Positions 1-11,316 of a DNA stretch of 64,000 nucleotides are shown here, piece by piece. The stretch's first letter is position 1. Each line of letters begins with the position of its first letter. A program made the translations under genes and the position numbers. This stretch comes from Paralvinella palmiformis. Taxonomy: Eukaryota > Annelida > Polychaeta > Terebellida > Alvinellidae. The stretch spans positions 998,501-1,062,500 of the forward strand of contig JAODUP010000045.1 in NCBI GenBank assembly GCA_025642065.1, read 5' to 3'. The notes under the pieces are model-generated. The model worked only from the letters and a program-made list of their open reading frames with translations, made no database searches and was not told the DNA's origin.

Positions 1-780
1 ATATATTACATTGTTGTTCTTACCATATCTTTAAGTTTTTTAATGTATTATTATTATTATTTTTGCATCTAATCTGGAAATGCTCGGGTCCGATATGACT
101 TTTGCACAAAATACAATTCTCTGTTATTGTGTCTAATGTACAGATACTTTAGGATGTTATGGTTTAAGCATCCAATTAGATCCAAGTAATTGTTAATTTT
201 GACAAAATCACATACACTGAATGTTCTAAATTATAAACACTAATATGTTTTTTGTATTATTAGAAATGAGCATACGGTGTTTTGTCTGTTACCACTTTAT
301 GGAAGAATTGTTCATCTCTTTGAAGTTATTTTTTATGTTCTGGTCTCCAAACCTGGCTCTGATTAAAGTTTATAAATATTGGTAGTAGATGTGCTAAAGT
401 AACATATTAAAACCTTATGTATCTGCAAGGTAAATCAATGGTTGTCATTTATCTATAAGAAAAGATACATAACTTTATTCAATTAATCCTGTTATTTCAT
501 TATCAGAATTTAAATAATTTATTATAATTTTATTATTTCAAAAGAATTTCTTTCCATATTATCATATTTTATTTATCATGATGATGATGATCATTATAAG
601 AATATAAATATTGAACCACATCAGCTAGATTTCTAATAATTGAATTAATAATGAAAATTTCCTGTAACTAACCAATGATATATGTTTGATGGCAAGTCTT
701 AAAACAGGTTTATTGGATTACATACACATACTGGGTATATGGTAAAGTGTATTGCAAAACAAAAATACTGTAGGAAATGT
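1..780. other. AT-rich non-coding DNA
   Basis: No reading frame, RNA gene or repeat with recognisable ends was found here. Short TTA and GAT runs are the only local structure. It flanks the 3' end of the minus-strand LINE that starts near 781. Confidence 0.5.
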
Positions 781-1670
781 ACTTAATAAAGTACACTTAC
801 AAGCTAGAGCCATTCAAAGTCCCTCTGCAACACACTTTTAATCGCTACTGGAAACCTGTTCTACAAAGTGGAAGCTGATACACTGAACGCACAATTGCCA
901 TATGGCTTGATGATGATGAATGATTGATGTTTTATGGCCAATTTTGTGAACTTGGTAGGCTAAACAGGGCCGAGTAACCTCCAAAGGTAATGAAGAGAAG
1001 TCAAAGATGAAACACCCTTCAGATATGCCTGCACCGAGATTCGAACTCGTGTGGTAGTGATCTGTGATCCAATGTGCTACCATTTAGACCACTATGGCTT
1101 GAGCCGAGATACAAGTACCTGCAATACTAGGTGATGACCTGAGTTTTCAAGTTAAGCTTCTAATGGACAGCTAGGAGTTCATACATATATTTAAGTGCTT
1201 TGCCAGTAATACATTTATGAGCTGATAGTAAAATCTTGAATTAGTTTAGTATTTTTGAATATTTATCACTATGTCTACTGCAGTATTCTCAATATGCTGA
1301 AGGTTATTGTTAGTTATAAACACGTATATCACATAATAGGAAGTGACAATAGCTCATGTAAGGTGTAAGAAAAATATGGACCATTGTAAAGTGTTTTTGT
1401 CTAAAGAATGCTTTTGGACTGTGTGTGTTCTGAAGATGCTAGCAGCTAGGCAGGGCTGCAAACTGAGGTGATTTGTTCAGTCATATTAATACATTTGTCA
1501 AAGGTCTCGATTTCGTATTGACCTATTATAGGTAATGAATAATTCATCAGTGTGTAATGCTGGCGTTCATGTATTTGACATATGTTGAAAAGCATATTTA
1601 TTTTATCACCATTTAATTTTAAATGATTTCAAGTCATCTTCAGCCAAATATCAGCAATCCAAGTGTCAAT
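781..1670 (-). mobile_element. LINE fragment (CR1/L2/Jockey-type), C-terminal RT region and 3' UTR, copy 1
   Basis: Read on the minus strand, about 1670-1590 encodes a broken CIADIWLK..NHLKLNGDK segment. This is the connection between the RT palm and the C-terminal part of non-LTR reverse transcriptases. The rest runs through the 'YK/YL..L' C-terminal region to a 3' UTR near 781. The same segments occur in order at 5060-6600, so both are copies of one element. Many stops and indels show it is dead. A SINE (911-1092) is inserted in it, and the host sequence resumes cleanly on either side of that SINE. The clade assignment is approximate. Confidence 0.75.
911..1092 (-). mobile_element. tRNA-derived SINE (family B) nested in LINE copy 1
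   Basis: On the minus strand the element has a tRNA-like head with internal promoter boxes: the A box lies in TGGTCTAAATGGTAGCACAT and the B box in GAGTTCGAATCTCG. It continues into a body ending in GGCCATAAAACATCAATC and an ATC-rich tail. It is flanked by a perfect 10-bp direct repeat, TATGGCTTGA, at 901-910 and 1093-1102. That is the target-site duplication expected of LINE-mediated insertion. A second copy lies at 16231-16404 in the opposite orientation. Confidence 0.88.
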
Positions 1671-2099
1671 ATTAAGTAATATATAAAGATGTATGTGGCT
1701 GGCATACAAGTAGTATTTAAATTCTACTTGGTGGATCAACTGTTTTGTGTTTTGAATGAAACTGTAACATAAAACCTGTGGTCCAAATTAAATAATTTTA
1801 TTGATAAATGAAAAACTACTAAATAAGATTTTGTTTGTTTATGTGGATTATAATATACCTGTAGTAAGCTATTCGTATTTTATCCAATCGTTTACAGGGG
1901 AGGCAAATTGACACCAAATAAACCAAAAGATCATACCAAAGTAAGTGATGTTTCAGCCAAAAATATAAATTGTATTAAATCTTGGAACCATACGACGGTT
2001 TCTGTATCTACCCGTATATAAGAGGATAAAAAGGTTTTAGAGTCCTATTAGCTACAGTAATTTCTCTTGTACATGGGATACACCTATATCAAAGAATAT
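1671..2099. other. Non-coding, nothing recognised
   Basis: AT-rich sequence between two LINE remnants. No convincing open frame, RNA or repeat ends were seen. Confidence 0.4.
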
Positions 2100-4110
2100 C
2101 TGCACGAACCACATTGAGTCATCTATCGACCACTAAAGAGAAGTTGATAACGTTTGGGGATGACTTGAATGGCAGCGGTATAAATTGGGTCAGCCAGAGA
2201 TAGATGTACGCACAAAACACAGAAGTTGGCTTGAGCTAGCTGCAGCGGGAACCAATAATTTGTATTTTGCCAACAATCCAGGTCTATTGAAGGGAATTTA
2301 CACCATCTCTGGTGTCTCACCTCATTACATGATTGTAACCGATTCCGTTGTTAAACCAGTATTACAAAAGAAGCCACCTAGGAAAGTATTCGAAGGCAAA
2401 CTAGGATGCTGATGCAATCACTTTCATGAACACATTCTTGTCAGGAGACTGGAAACAATAAAGTGTGGATAACGATTGGACAAAATATCAGTCTCCGGTG
2501 CTTGATATTATTTCTAAACATGGGCCTTCTAAAATGTCATCAAACAGATTAACACTCCCCTGGCTAACACCACAACTCCGGAAGACAATTAATAAGAAAA
2601 ATAAACTTTACTTTAAAGCCAGAAGAACTAAACAACCTGAACTTTGGGCTAAATATAAGGCATGTAAACACAGAATGATAGTGAGCTCCGGTGGCCTAGC
2701 GGTTAAGTACCCGGCACTTGATGCCAACGGTCGCAGGTTCGAACCCGTAAGAGGTCGAAACTTTTCCAGGGATTAATTTCTCGGCTCACAACATCGTGGG
2801 TGGCTGACCACGTTAAATGGCGCTGCCGTCTCCACTGAATTATTTAAAATAAAGGGGGATGTTAAAAATCCCCATGAGGACGTAAAACACTCTGGCAGTG
2901 ACCACCCTCAGGGTATTTCGGCTCCATCTTTCCGTACTGCTCCCCTGTGAGTGGTGGGGGAGGAGATTTCTCGACCACTCCAACATAGAGGCTGTGCTGA
3001 TTAAGCGACAGCCTGGGGATTCTCCCGAACAACAAAACCAAACCAACAGAAGGATCCACGGAAAGCTGAATGGATGCACATGAATGACATCCTATTGCAA
3101 TGATTGTCTTCTAATGACAACAAACTATTCTGGAAATAATTAAAAGCAAAACGACAAGATTCTATCTGAGCAGCACCTATCCTTGACAAAGGCACACGTC
3201 ACACTATAGTAGCCAAGCTAAGGCACATATAAAACGAACAATTTTGAGTCAATATAAATTTACCAAAGGGGGTGATAACGTCCCTGCCCTGGAAGGTGGC
3301 CAATATCCGGATATACCGCGCCTGTCCATTAGTGTGCATGGCATGCACAAACTACTAACACATCTCAAAGCCTCTGATCCGGACGGGTTGCCCAACAGAG
3401 TACTCAAAGAATTGGCTAATCAGTTAGCTCCAGTACTTACAATACTATTCCAATAATCGATCGAAACCAACACTCTACCGGAGGACTGGCGCAATGCAAA
3501 CGTGACGCCTATCTTCAGGAAAGGAGAGATCGCCACAAGACAGTGAATTAAAGATCTGTCTCGCACAAATGTGTTTGTTGTAAACCCCTAGAGCATATAT
3601 AATATATACCCATATACATGCACACTTGGATAGATACAACATTCTAACACCCGTGCAGCATGGATTTAGTAAACGCCATTCATGTGAATCACAGCTAATA
3701 ATTACTCTTATGTCATATTTTGATAAGAAGATTACAGTCGATGTTGCCATTTAAGATCTAAGCAAGGTTTTCGACACCGTCCGGTATGACAATTTACTCC
3801 ATAAATTCACCCATAATTGTTTTAACGGGTATCTACATAGCTGGATCAGAAACGTTTCCTTACATCATGCCACCAGAGAGTCATAGTCAATGGTGAGCAT
3901 TCAGACAACGTACACGTGGCGTCTGACGTTCCACAGAGGACCATCATTGGGTCTATTGCTATTTGTATTGTTTATGAACGACCTGCCATCTGTCGTCCAA
4001 TTTCAATTACGGCTCTTTGCCGATGATTGCCTTCTCATTAGGCCTATCATGGACTCAAAGGAACAATACTCAATATCTGGGAATCACAATACCAAATGAC
4101 CGTAGACATT
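2100..4110 (+). mobile_element. Decayed non-LTR retrotransposon (APE endonuclease + RT), plus strand
   Basis: Fragments of a LINE ORF2 follow in order. Near 2150 is FGDDLNGSGINW, matching the GDxN motif of APE endonucleases. A linker follows (about 2465-2675: LPWLTPQLRKTINKKNKLY). RT motifs come next: KASDPDGLPNRVLKELA (about 3380), LPEDWRNANVTPIF (3475), HGFSKRHSCESQL (3660), DLSKVFDTV (3755) and the catalytic LFADDCLLI box (4014). At least five frame breaks and several stops make it a pseudogene. Its linker is interrupted by a SINE (2680-3045), after which RKAEWMHMNDI resumes. The motifs fit the Jockey/CR1 group. Confidence 0.85.
2680..3045 (+). mobile_element. tRNA-derived SINE (family A) nested in the LINE
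   Basis: The head starts GTGAGCTCCGGTGGCCTAGC, with A box GGTGGCCTAGCGG and B box GGTTCGAACCC. A body of about 280 bp follows, ending GAACAACAAAACCA. The flanking repeats ACAGAATGAT (2670-2679) and ACAGAAGGAT (3046-3055) differ at one base and mark the target-site duplication. The body aligns along its length with the copy at 7241-7600, defining an element of about 360 bp. Confidence 0.9.
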
Positions 4111-4702
4111 GAAAATAACGTAAGTGCATCGGCTAGTGCTGTTGGACCAGCTTGTGCTGCAATAACTATTGAGGGCAACGCAGCCCCCTCGACAAGCACT
4201 GCTACACAATCTGATGGATCGTATTACAGACAACTTCCCAGTTAGAACAAACTGTCATTGCCTCAAAGTATGCGAGCTTACTCGACTTAATCCGCAGGAT
4301 GTTCCCATGTGAATCGCCAAGGCAGTTTTCAATTAGCATGTGCCCCCCCCCAAAAAAAAAAAACACAACAACAACAACAACTGGATGTGCATTCACATTA
4401 CAGTACGATGAAACTGGAAACGTCAAAAAACAAGAAGAAGAGTTGAGTATGACAGAACACCTCTTTCGTGAAGCAAATCGGAGACTATGCAAGATGCCAT
4501 CAAATAATAAGAACCCAGGTGAAATGACTGTTGTGCAAGGACTCTTCGGTGCTGCAAAAAAATAATGGAAGCTTCAAGGAAGAAACTGGAGGAATGTAGA
4601 AAGGAAAAGGAGGTGGTTGATGCTAAAAGGCAAACGGTGATGCATCACCTTCCAACTGAGCTTAAAAAGAACAAGAAATGTGATCATGGTGTACATCCGT
4701 AA
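4111..4702 (+). pseudogene. Unrecognised coding remnant with at least two frame breaks
   Basis: About 4130-4243 encodes an Ala/Ser/Thr-rich stretch (SASASAVGPACAAITIEG). After a shift near 4240 a frame runs from EQTVIASKYASLLDLIRR (4245) through YDETGNVKKQEEELSMTEHL to VVQGLFGAAKK. It is cut by a stop inside an A7 run at 4555-4561. One extra A there would restore a coiled-coil-like, Lys/Glu-rich tail (IMEASRKKLEECRKEKEVVD onward) ending at about 4702. A C/A homopolymer and a CAA run lie inside at 4327-4380. I do not recognise the family. It could be a processed pseudogene or part of a DNA transposon. The long charged frame argues for a real former gene. Confidence 0.5.
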
Positions 4703-5059
4703 TATGTTAAATTGTGTATTATATGTTATAATAGTGTTAAATAGATTATTACTCTTCACATACACAGTTTGTTTTGTATGATGTTTCGATGTGTTTTGTT
4801 TGCATAACTGTATAATCAACCCGGTGAGGGCTATGAGACTAAGACACTAATAACTGGTGGTGGTCTATACTATAAACATTGTTATTATTGTGATATTCGT
4901 CTTTATAAATAAGCTTGATGCAATGATGTTCTTTTCTCTGTTCATGTATCTCGTTAACAAAGCGAATAATTAACTTTAAATAATATTTGTGTCTATAATA
5001 GTTTCACATAGTAAGCGTTCTTGATTTTAGGTTATCATAAAATTGATAAAAATAAAAAT
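4703..5059. other. Non-coding AT-rich spacer
   Basis: Nothing recognised. It ends at the AT-rich 3' tail of LINE copy 2. Confidence 0.4.
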
Positions 5060-6600
5060 AATAATAAATTTAGCAAAGCGCTCTTACTAACAGGGGCCAT
5101 TCAAAGGCGCTGTACAAATAATATGTAACACGGTCAGAATCCGTTAATCCGGACATCGTTTATCCGACAAATCCACCATCCGACACATTATTGACTTTGA
5201 CGGATTTAGCTCCATTATAAATGATTTTTTAATCCAACAAAATCGTGTTCCGCGTTCCGACTCCAACAGTTCATTTCGCCAACAGAATATGACATTTCAA
5301 TGTAAAATTAACTCGATAATCCGACAACACGAATATTTGGTAAAATTAGTTAACCGTTAGTTAACCTGCCCACTCGCGATAATTGTTATTTCGTAACCAA
5401 TTACAATCGTCCTTGACCATACACACAGGCACATGATGCTTCCATTGCCTGTGGCTATATCTAATAGCCAATCATAATCATTCATGGCTAATTAAAAACA
5501 CAAATGTGTGATCTTTCCAATGAGCAGATCATGAGTTAATCTGATAGACAAAGTGACACGAGTATTTCTTTATAATGTCTGTAATTAACAAACATCAAAA
5601 TGATCAATGGCTTCAATGCCATTCCGTATCATTGCGCACGGTTATTGAATATTGGTTTAAATACAAAGGTATATCTTTTTTAAGATCTAAAAATGTGTGA
5701 CACAGATTACCGGTATGTCACTGATTCGATATTCCGACATTCTCGTTTATCCGACATATTATCATGTAACAAACCTTGTTGGATTAACAGATTCTGACTG
5801 TATAATAATACCCCAAATAATATGTCTGTAAAAACCTTATAAGAGATTGAAAATATAATTATTATTTATCTGTGACAGCAACCTTGAACAGTTGTGTTTT
5901 AGAGCAGATTAAAAAAATTCTAGAGACGACGCATTTCTAATGTCTGCCGGCAACCTATTTCACAAAGTTAGGGGCTGCGACTCTAAACGCACAATCACCA
6001 TATGACTTGAGCCGAGACACTGGCACCTGCAATAGTATCTGACCGAATGACCTGAGTTTTCGGGATGACTTTCTAATGGACACCAGTTCAGACAGGTATT
6101 CTGCCGCCATATCATTAATAGTTTTATAAGTTATTAATAAAATCTAGAAATGGATACGTTGTCTAACAGGTAGCCAATGTAGTTTTTGAAGAATTGGGGT
6201 GATATGATCATATTTTCGAGTATTTGTCACTATGCGAGCTGCACGGAGTTACAATAGTCTATACGAGTTGTAACAAAGGCATGGAATACAGTTACAAGTG
6301 CTTCTTGTGTCAAAAAATCTTTTAAACAGTGGATGGTATTAGGCAGCTCTGTATACTTATGTGACATGTTCATACATGCTAATACATTGGCGACAAATAA
6401 CCCCTAGATTTTTTACTGACCCATTAGAGGTAATCGAAGATGGACCCATCTGTACTGCTGGTGTCTTTAGAGATACAACACAATGTGGTGATGCCAAATA
6501 TATAATATTTGTTTTATTATCATTTAGTCTTAGAAGATTTTGACTCATCCATAGCCGAATATCGGCAATACAATGTTTTAAATTCTTCAAGGAAGAGCAG
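5060..6600 (-). mobile_element. LINE fragment (same family as 781-1670), copy 2, split by a MITE
   Basis: Minus-strand translation of 6590-6360 gives CIADIRLWMSQNLLRLNDNK and SVKNLGVI, the region that follows the RT catalytic box in CR1/L2/Jockey LINEs. The 5890-6350 part corresponds to the C-terminal region. The extreme 3' end (about 5060-5127) is the motif reading TGTACAGCGCCTTTGAATGG on the minus strand, followed by a TTA-rich tail. The same 3' end recurs at 59115-59160. The element between 5128 and 5800 is a separate insertion. Stops and frameshifts show it is inactive. Confidence 0.78.
5128..5800. mobile_element. Pogo/Tigger-like MITE with terminal inverted repeats
   Basis: The ends CGGTCAGAATCCGTTAATCC (5131-5150) and the complement of GGATTAACAGATTCTGACTG (5781-5800) match at 18 of 20 positions. 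TA dinucleotides flank both ends (5126-5127 and 5801-5802), as expected for Tc1/mariner/pogo integration. 'TTATCCGAC' subrepeats lie inside each end, a style seen in Tigger elements. No DDE transposase frame is present, so it is non-autonomous. It sits within the 3' UTR of LINE copy 2. Confidence 0.7.
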
Positions 6601-7231
6601 ATATTTAACTCATTGTCAGGATCCAGTGATTATATATTGATGTCGTACATGCATCGTTTTCTTAGTCTGTCTCCCTACACTCACCGGTCTCTCTCATCCC
6701 TCTCCTTACTCATCTATCTGTTACCTATATGTCAAAACTCTGCCTTCTCTTCCTTGTACCTTATATGTGGCATCCTTCCACACATAAACACATTTCATCC
6801 TCTCTCTTACCATTTCATGAACCCTTCCTTCACCTCTCGCCCCATTCTTCTCTTTCAGAAACATACCATACTCCTCCCCCCCTCCCCTTTCTCTCAACCA
6901 ACACCTCTGAATATCCCCCCACTTCCGTTATCTCCTCACATTCTGACGATACTCATACATTATCTATCCCATAACATTGTTGACCTTGGAGGGGGCTAGT
7001 TTATTACATTAAATGATTATTAGTAAACATACTCTGAACTTTACAACATATATATTTCAATTTCTAACTATACTTGTGAATGAATATCTGTATGCATGAT
7101 TTAAAATTTACCAGATTTAAATTTTCCTGGTAGCTAAAAAATGTCTAGCTTTTTAAACCATGAGGACATTTCTCCATTAATTGCTCGATCGCGACCACAC
7201 AGATTATATAAAAGGCACACTTTATTTATTT
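6601..7231. other. Non-coding; pyrimidine-rich on the plus strand at 6650-6960
   Basis: About 300 bp are strongly C/T-biased (CTCTC, TCCCTC, CCCCCC), which keeps a low-complexity frame open without protein-like composition. No gene was recognised. Confidence 0.5.
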
Positions 7232-7240
7232 AACTGTGCC

Positions 7241-7600
7241 TGTGAGCTCCGGTGGCCTAGCGGTTAAGCACCCGGCACTTGGTGACAACGGTCACAGGTT
7301 CGAACCCCGCAAGAGGTTGAAACTTTTCCAGTGATTAATTTCTCGGCTCACAACATCGTGGGTGCTGACCACGTTAAATAGCGCTGCCCTATTCACTGAA
7401 TTATTAAAAATAAAGGGGCACGTTAAAACCCCCCTGTGGACGTAAAACACTCTGGCAGTGACCACCCTCAGAGTATTTCATCTCCATCTTTCCGTACTGC
7501 TCCCCTATGAGTGGTGGGAGAGGAGATATTTCTTAACCACGTAGAGGCTGTGCCGAATAAGCAACAGCCTGGGGATTCTCCCCGAACAACAAAACAATTC
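7241..7600 (+). mobile_element. tRNA-derived SINE (family A), complete copy
   Basis: The element starts TGTGAGCTCCGGTGGCCTAG with A and B boxes as in the copy at 2680-3045, and ends GAACAACAAAACAATTC. A perfect 9-bp target-site duplication, AACTGTGCC, flanks it at 7232-7240 and 7601-7609. This fixes both element ends. Confidence 0.9.
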
Positions 7601-8847
7601 AACTGTGCCCCCAAAACACACGTTATTGTCACAGTAGCTTCATCCTGCTTAGTGATGAATAGTTAATATGTTTAGTTTTATGTTAGGCGTTGTTCATCTC
7701 ATATAGTGCATAAGTGAAATGGAATGTAAAAGAACCTTTGTTATCGCATATGCGAGCATGGGTGTCCTGCTTAATTGTCTTTACATGGCCATGAAATAGC
7801 TGTAAAACCAATTTTCAATTCAAATTTTGCTAACACATAATAGTTTCTGGCACTTTAATATTTTGTGTTTGAAACATAAGGGTTAATGACGCTGTTCAAA
7901 TCCAGTAAGATTTGTTCTATGATGGCTATTGCATCAACTTATGAATATTTTGAAGAGTGTGGAGGGGCATAAACAAGGGTAAATTCAACAGTGAGCACCA
8001 TTCCTTCACTATTGAGCTTACGGACGGTAGGGTCTCCTTAGGGGTAAGTGTTCATATAACTCGCTACAGCTGCTGAATATAGGCGTTTATTAGAGGTAGG
8101 TTCCTATTGGAGAGTTCTAGCGATGAAGTACAATAACTGTAATTGTTTAATGTGACCATTGTCTAGGATTCATGTTATTTTGGGTAACAAATAGTATCAA
8201 CAGTTACACACTGAGCACAACATAAACATTTTATGTATATTCTCAATACTATTATACACCTTTGTTCCGAAAATACATGTTTGGTTATACATGTTTGGTA
8301 ATACAAATAGTTTGTATTAGGTGACGTCAGATTTCAGTAGCATTTGGTCTGTATTTGGGTTCAAAATGGCGGAGCTCACAGAGACTAATTATAGTCGAGT
8401 AACCAGCGCTTTGAACTGGATTATTTAATATGTGGTTGGTCGTGTTCATATTTTGACATCATTTATAATTTGTGTGAGGATATTTGTGTTAGTCCAATCA
8501 TTTTGAAATGAAAGTACACTGTTCCTGTAAGGTTCGCTCGCAATTGTTTCATGGTCTAAACTCTCAGATCAGCCTTTTCGTTGGCTACTAAAGCCTAAGA
8601 AGTCATATAATCCCGTTTGTGCCGAGGACATTTTCACTTCCGCCCTATGGGTCTGCGTTATATATCACCGGCAGTTGTTATAACTCGTTATTTCGAAGAC
8701 TAACGCAACCAGGCCGCATGGCTTCTTAAATTGTATATGTTTCCATCACACAATGAAATAACTTTGACAAATTCAGTTATCTGCAACAAGTCCCTTCGGT
8801 TCCCTTAAATCACTAGCGTATTTCCTTACATAAGCCAGCTAGAGGTA

Positions 8848-8936
8848 TGTGTGTGTGTGTGTGTGTGTGCGTGTGTGCGTGTGCGTGCGTGCGTGTGTAA
8901 GAGAGAGAGAGAGAGAGAGAGGGGGGGAGGGAGAGA
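8848..8936. repeat. (GT)n/(GA)n microsatellite
   Basis: GT run with GC interruptions passing into a GA run and then a G-rich stretch. Confidence 0.95.
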
Positions 8937-9699
8937 CGTACATTTCAATTCAGAAGCATATATCAATAGTATGATATTTTTGTCGCTTTTTGTTCTTGTC
9001 CTGAATGTTGGTTTTCTCAGTTTGTGCATAATCCGATATAGCACGAAAATAGTGCCTCCCGAGTTTCAATCACTATTAATGGCATTTTCTATTGTTTTAA
9101 TATATCCTGTTTGCTTTACATATTTGTTAGACTTCTTGAACAAATGACTATATATGCGCTATAGATATCTGGTAATTTACACAAATGGATAGCTGGACCA
9201 AGAGTATGTAATTATGTTACACGTATTCCCAAGTCAAGCTGCTATACCCCACAAGTGCGCGAGAAAACCGATGCAAGCCGCTTTCGTGGGATATAGGTCC
9301 AAGCACATAGGCCAGTTTCTACGAGACGCATTTAATCAGTCCGAGGTTAACTGACAGGCATTTTCAAGTTTCCTAACTCGCTGGTATTAATAAGATGTCG
9401 ACATCGTCTTAACAGATTCTTCTGTAATTAGTTAATGGGTATAGGAGCACTCGTTTTACAAGTTCAAGAAATCTGTATGTCAACTATGTTTTAAACCTTT
9501 ATAATTACAATTATTAATTGTAAACGCGTATTACTTGTATTGTTTATGCATTACTTATAAAACGACAATTTTATGTCTCCTTTATGGATAAATTTTGAAA
9601 TAATTAAATGTTAACAGTTGACATTGTTTGCAAACTATTATATTGCTTGCCATTACCTAGTTTATAAATTGTTTTATTAACAGATTAATTTTGTTCTCT

Positions 9700-9740
<41 letters not shown>

Positions 9741-10390
9741 AATCGTACATGAATTAGTTTTTTTAACCTAAATTAACAACTGTAATATAAGCAAATAGTA
9801 ACTTTCTTCACTTCATTTATTTCGATTGTTATAAAGGTAAGGTTTCCTCATCCGTGTCTGTACTTAGCTAGGTGTGACGAGAGACGAGAGACGAATCTAA
9901 ACAATGTCCTCCCTTTATCATCATAAAGGTAAGGATCGCTAAAAGGCAAATATCAATGAAAGAAATCAAACAGTTTAAAATAGAGTTACTTATTATAGTG
10001 GATGTCTGACATTTAAATGTCAGTATAATGTCAACAATGTCAAGAATGTTGCCATGGTTTCAACAGAAGGTAGCAATTGTGGTTAGCACGCTGTAAATAT
10101 AAAACAGCGTTATTTCAATTGCCAGTGTACATGACTTAACCGGAAAGTCGGAAAATTATCTTCGATTCTAAGTACGTATTCGCCAAGGAAATGGAAACAT
10201 TAATAATTTATATTATTGAAGGTACGGTAAAGATTCTTTTAAACCCGAAGTTGTATGTGAATATAAATGGTGATAGTTTTTTTTAAATGTAGATTTAATT
10301 AGAATTAGCTTCGAATGTTTGCATATATACATCTGAAAAGTAGTGAAGATGTGAATAATTGTGAGTTATACCAGGATATAACTATAACTA

Positions 10391-10396
10391 TCTCTC

Positions 10397-10494
<98 letters not shown>
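10391..10494. repeat. (CT)n(TA)n compound microsatellite
   Basis: CT run of about 55 bp joined directly to a TA run of about 48 bp. A smaller copy of the same compound pattern lies at 10903-10950. Confidence 0.95.
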
Positions 10495-10495
<1 letters not shown>

Positions 10496-10901
10496 CACAG
10501 AGTCTTATGATTTCTATCTTCTGTTTTATGAATCCCTCATTTCTGTGACGTACACCGTCAAAACGTTAAAATCTATTTATTTTGCTGCATTTGAATTTTA
10601 TATAGGGTTCAAAATATATTATTTAAGAATTATGTATAAGTATTAATTGTAGCCAATATAAGTCATACGAATTAATTAGTGACAATGAAAGAATTATTTC
10701 AATAATTATAAGTAATTATAGCTGGTGTATAAAGTGTTATATTTATAGACACTTAATTATTTTGTATTTGAATAAAAACATGCTTCAGCCCGGTTATAAA
10801 TTAAGATTTTTAGAAATTAATAATCGAAAGTCTGAGTATATTAGTCAATTAAGGCGCTATGATGAGTGTACATAGTGGAATTTGGTACTAAATTAAACTA
10901 G

Positions 10902-10949
<48 letters not shown>

Positions 10950-11309
10950 TATTTACAAAAAATATTCTATATCGTCATATATATTACTGTACATTTTAAC
11001 TGTATTGGGAAAAAAGATTAACTTGCCCAAAAAATATTAGCAGTAGATTATAAAAATAATTGATTATGATAATCTTATTAATTTAGTTTCGAAAATATAA
11101 TACGAAATATTCAGACTGATGATAGTATTTAGACATTTCATTCAATGCAAGTAAAATGGTGGCGGCGTGGTCGGTATGAAACGATTGATTGACGTTTCTT
11201 CGTTTGTTTCACGTGCACGTTGCCATCTTGTCCTGAGTTATTTGTATTCTACATATCTTTCTAATATAAATAACGGACACAACTGAATTGGCTTGGTTTC
11301 AAGGCTTTA

Positions 11310-11316
11310 ATGTTTG
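11310..11316 (+). CDS. USPL1: USPL1-like exon 1, candidate start codon
   Basis: ATGTTTG is followed by a strong donor, GTAAGTC, at 11317. Joined to the exon at 16593 it reads MFDGDSLTVMSDS in frame, so it could supply the start. The alternative is initiation at one of the two Met codons inside exon 2 (residues 1 or 10 of that reading), with 11310 in 5' UTR. Only transcript data can decide. Confidence 0.45.

Larger units (their letters stand above)
7610..11250. other. Intergenic DNA upstream of the USPL1-like gene
   Basis: No supported coding exon. It holds the microsatellites at 8848-8936, 9703-9738, 10391-10494 and 10903-10950. The first kilobase before the presumed start of the USPL1-like gene (around 11150-11300) is locally richer in CG dinucleotides than its surroundings, compatible with a promoter. 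No TATA box was assigned. Confidence 0.45.

Noticed and set aside
2690..2760. Possible tRNA gene (A and B boxes)
   Set aside because: The tRNA-like part is the head of a SINE with a long body and target-site duplication; no complete cloverleaf was seen. The same applies to 7241, 16231, 20990 and 33926.
6613..6999. Two overlapping frames of 128 and 81 codons
   Set aside because: A pyrimidine-rich strand keeps frames open; composition is Ser/Leu/Pro low complexity.
8366..8430. ATG in a good start context (MAELTETNYS)
   Set aside because: The frame stops after 20 codons and no convincing donor keeps it open; no downstream exon could be tied to it.
8851..9147. 98-codon frame with hydrophobic end
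   Set aside because: The first third is GT/GA microsatellite; the rest is short and AT-driven without a match to any known family.
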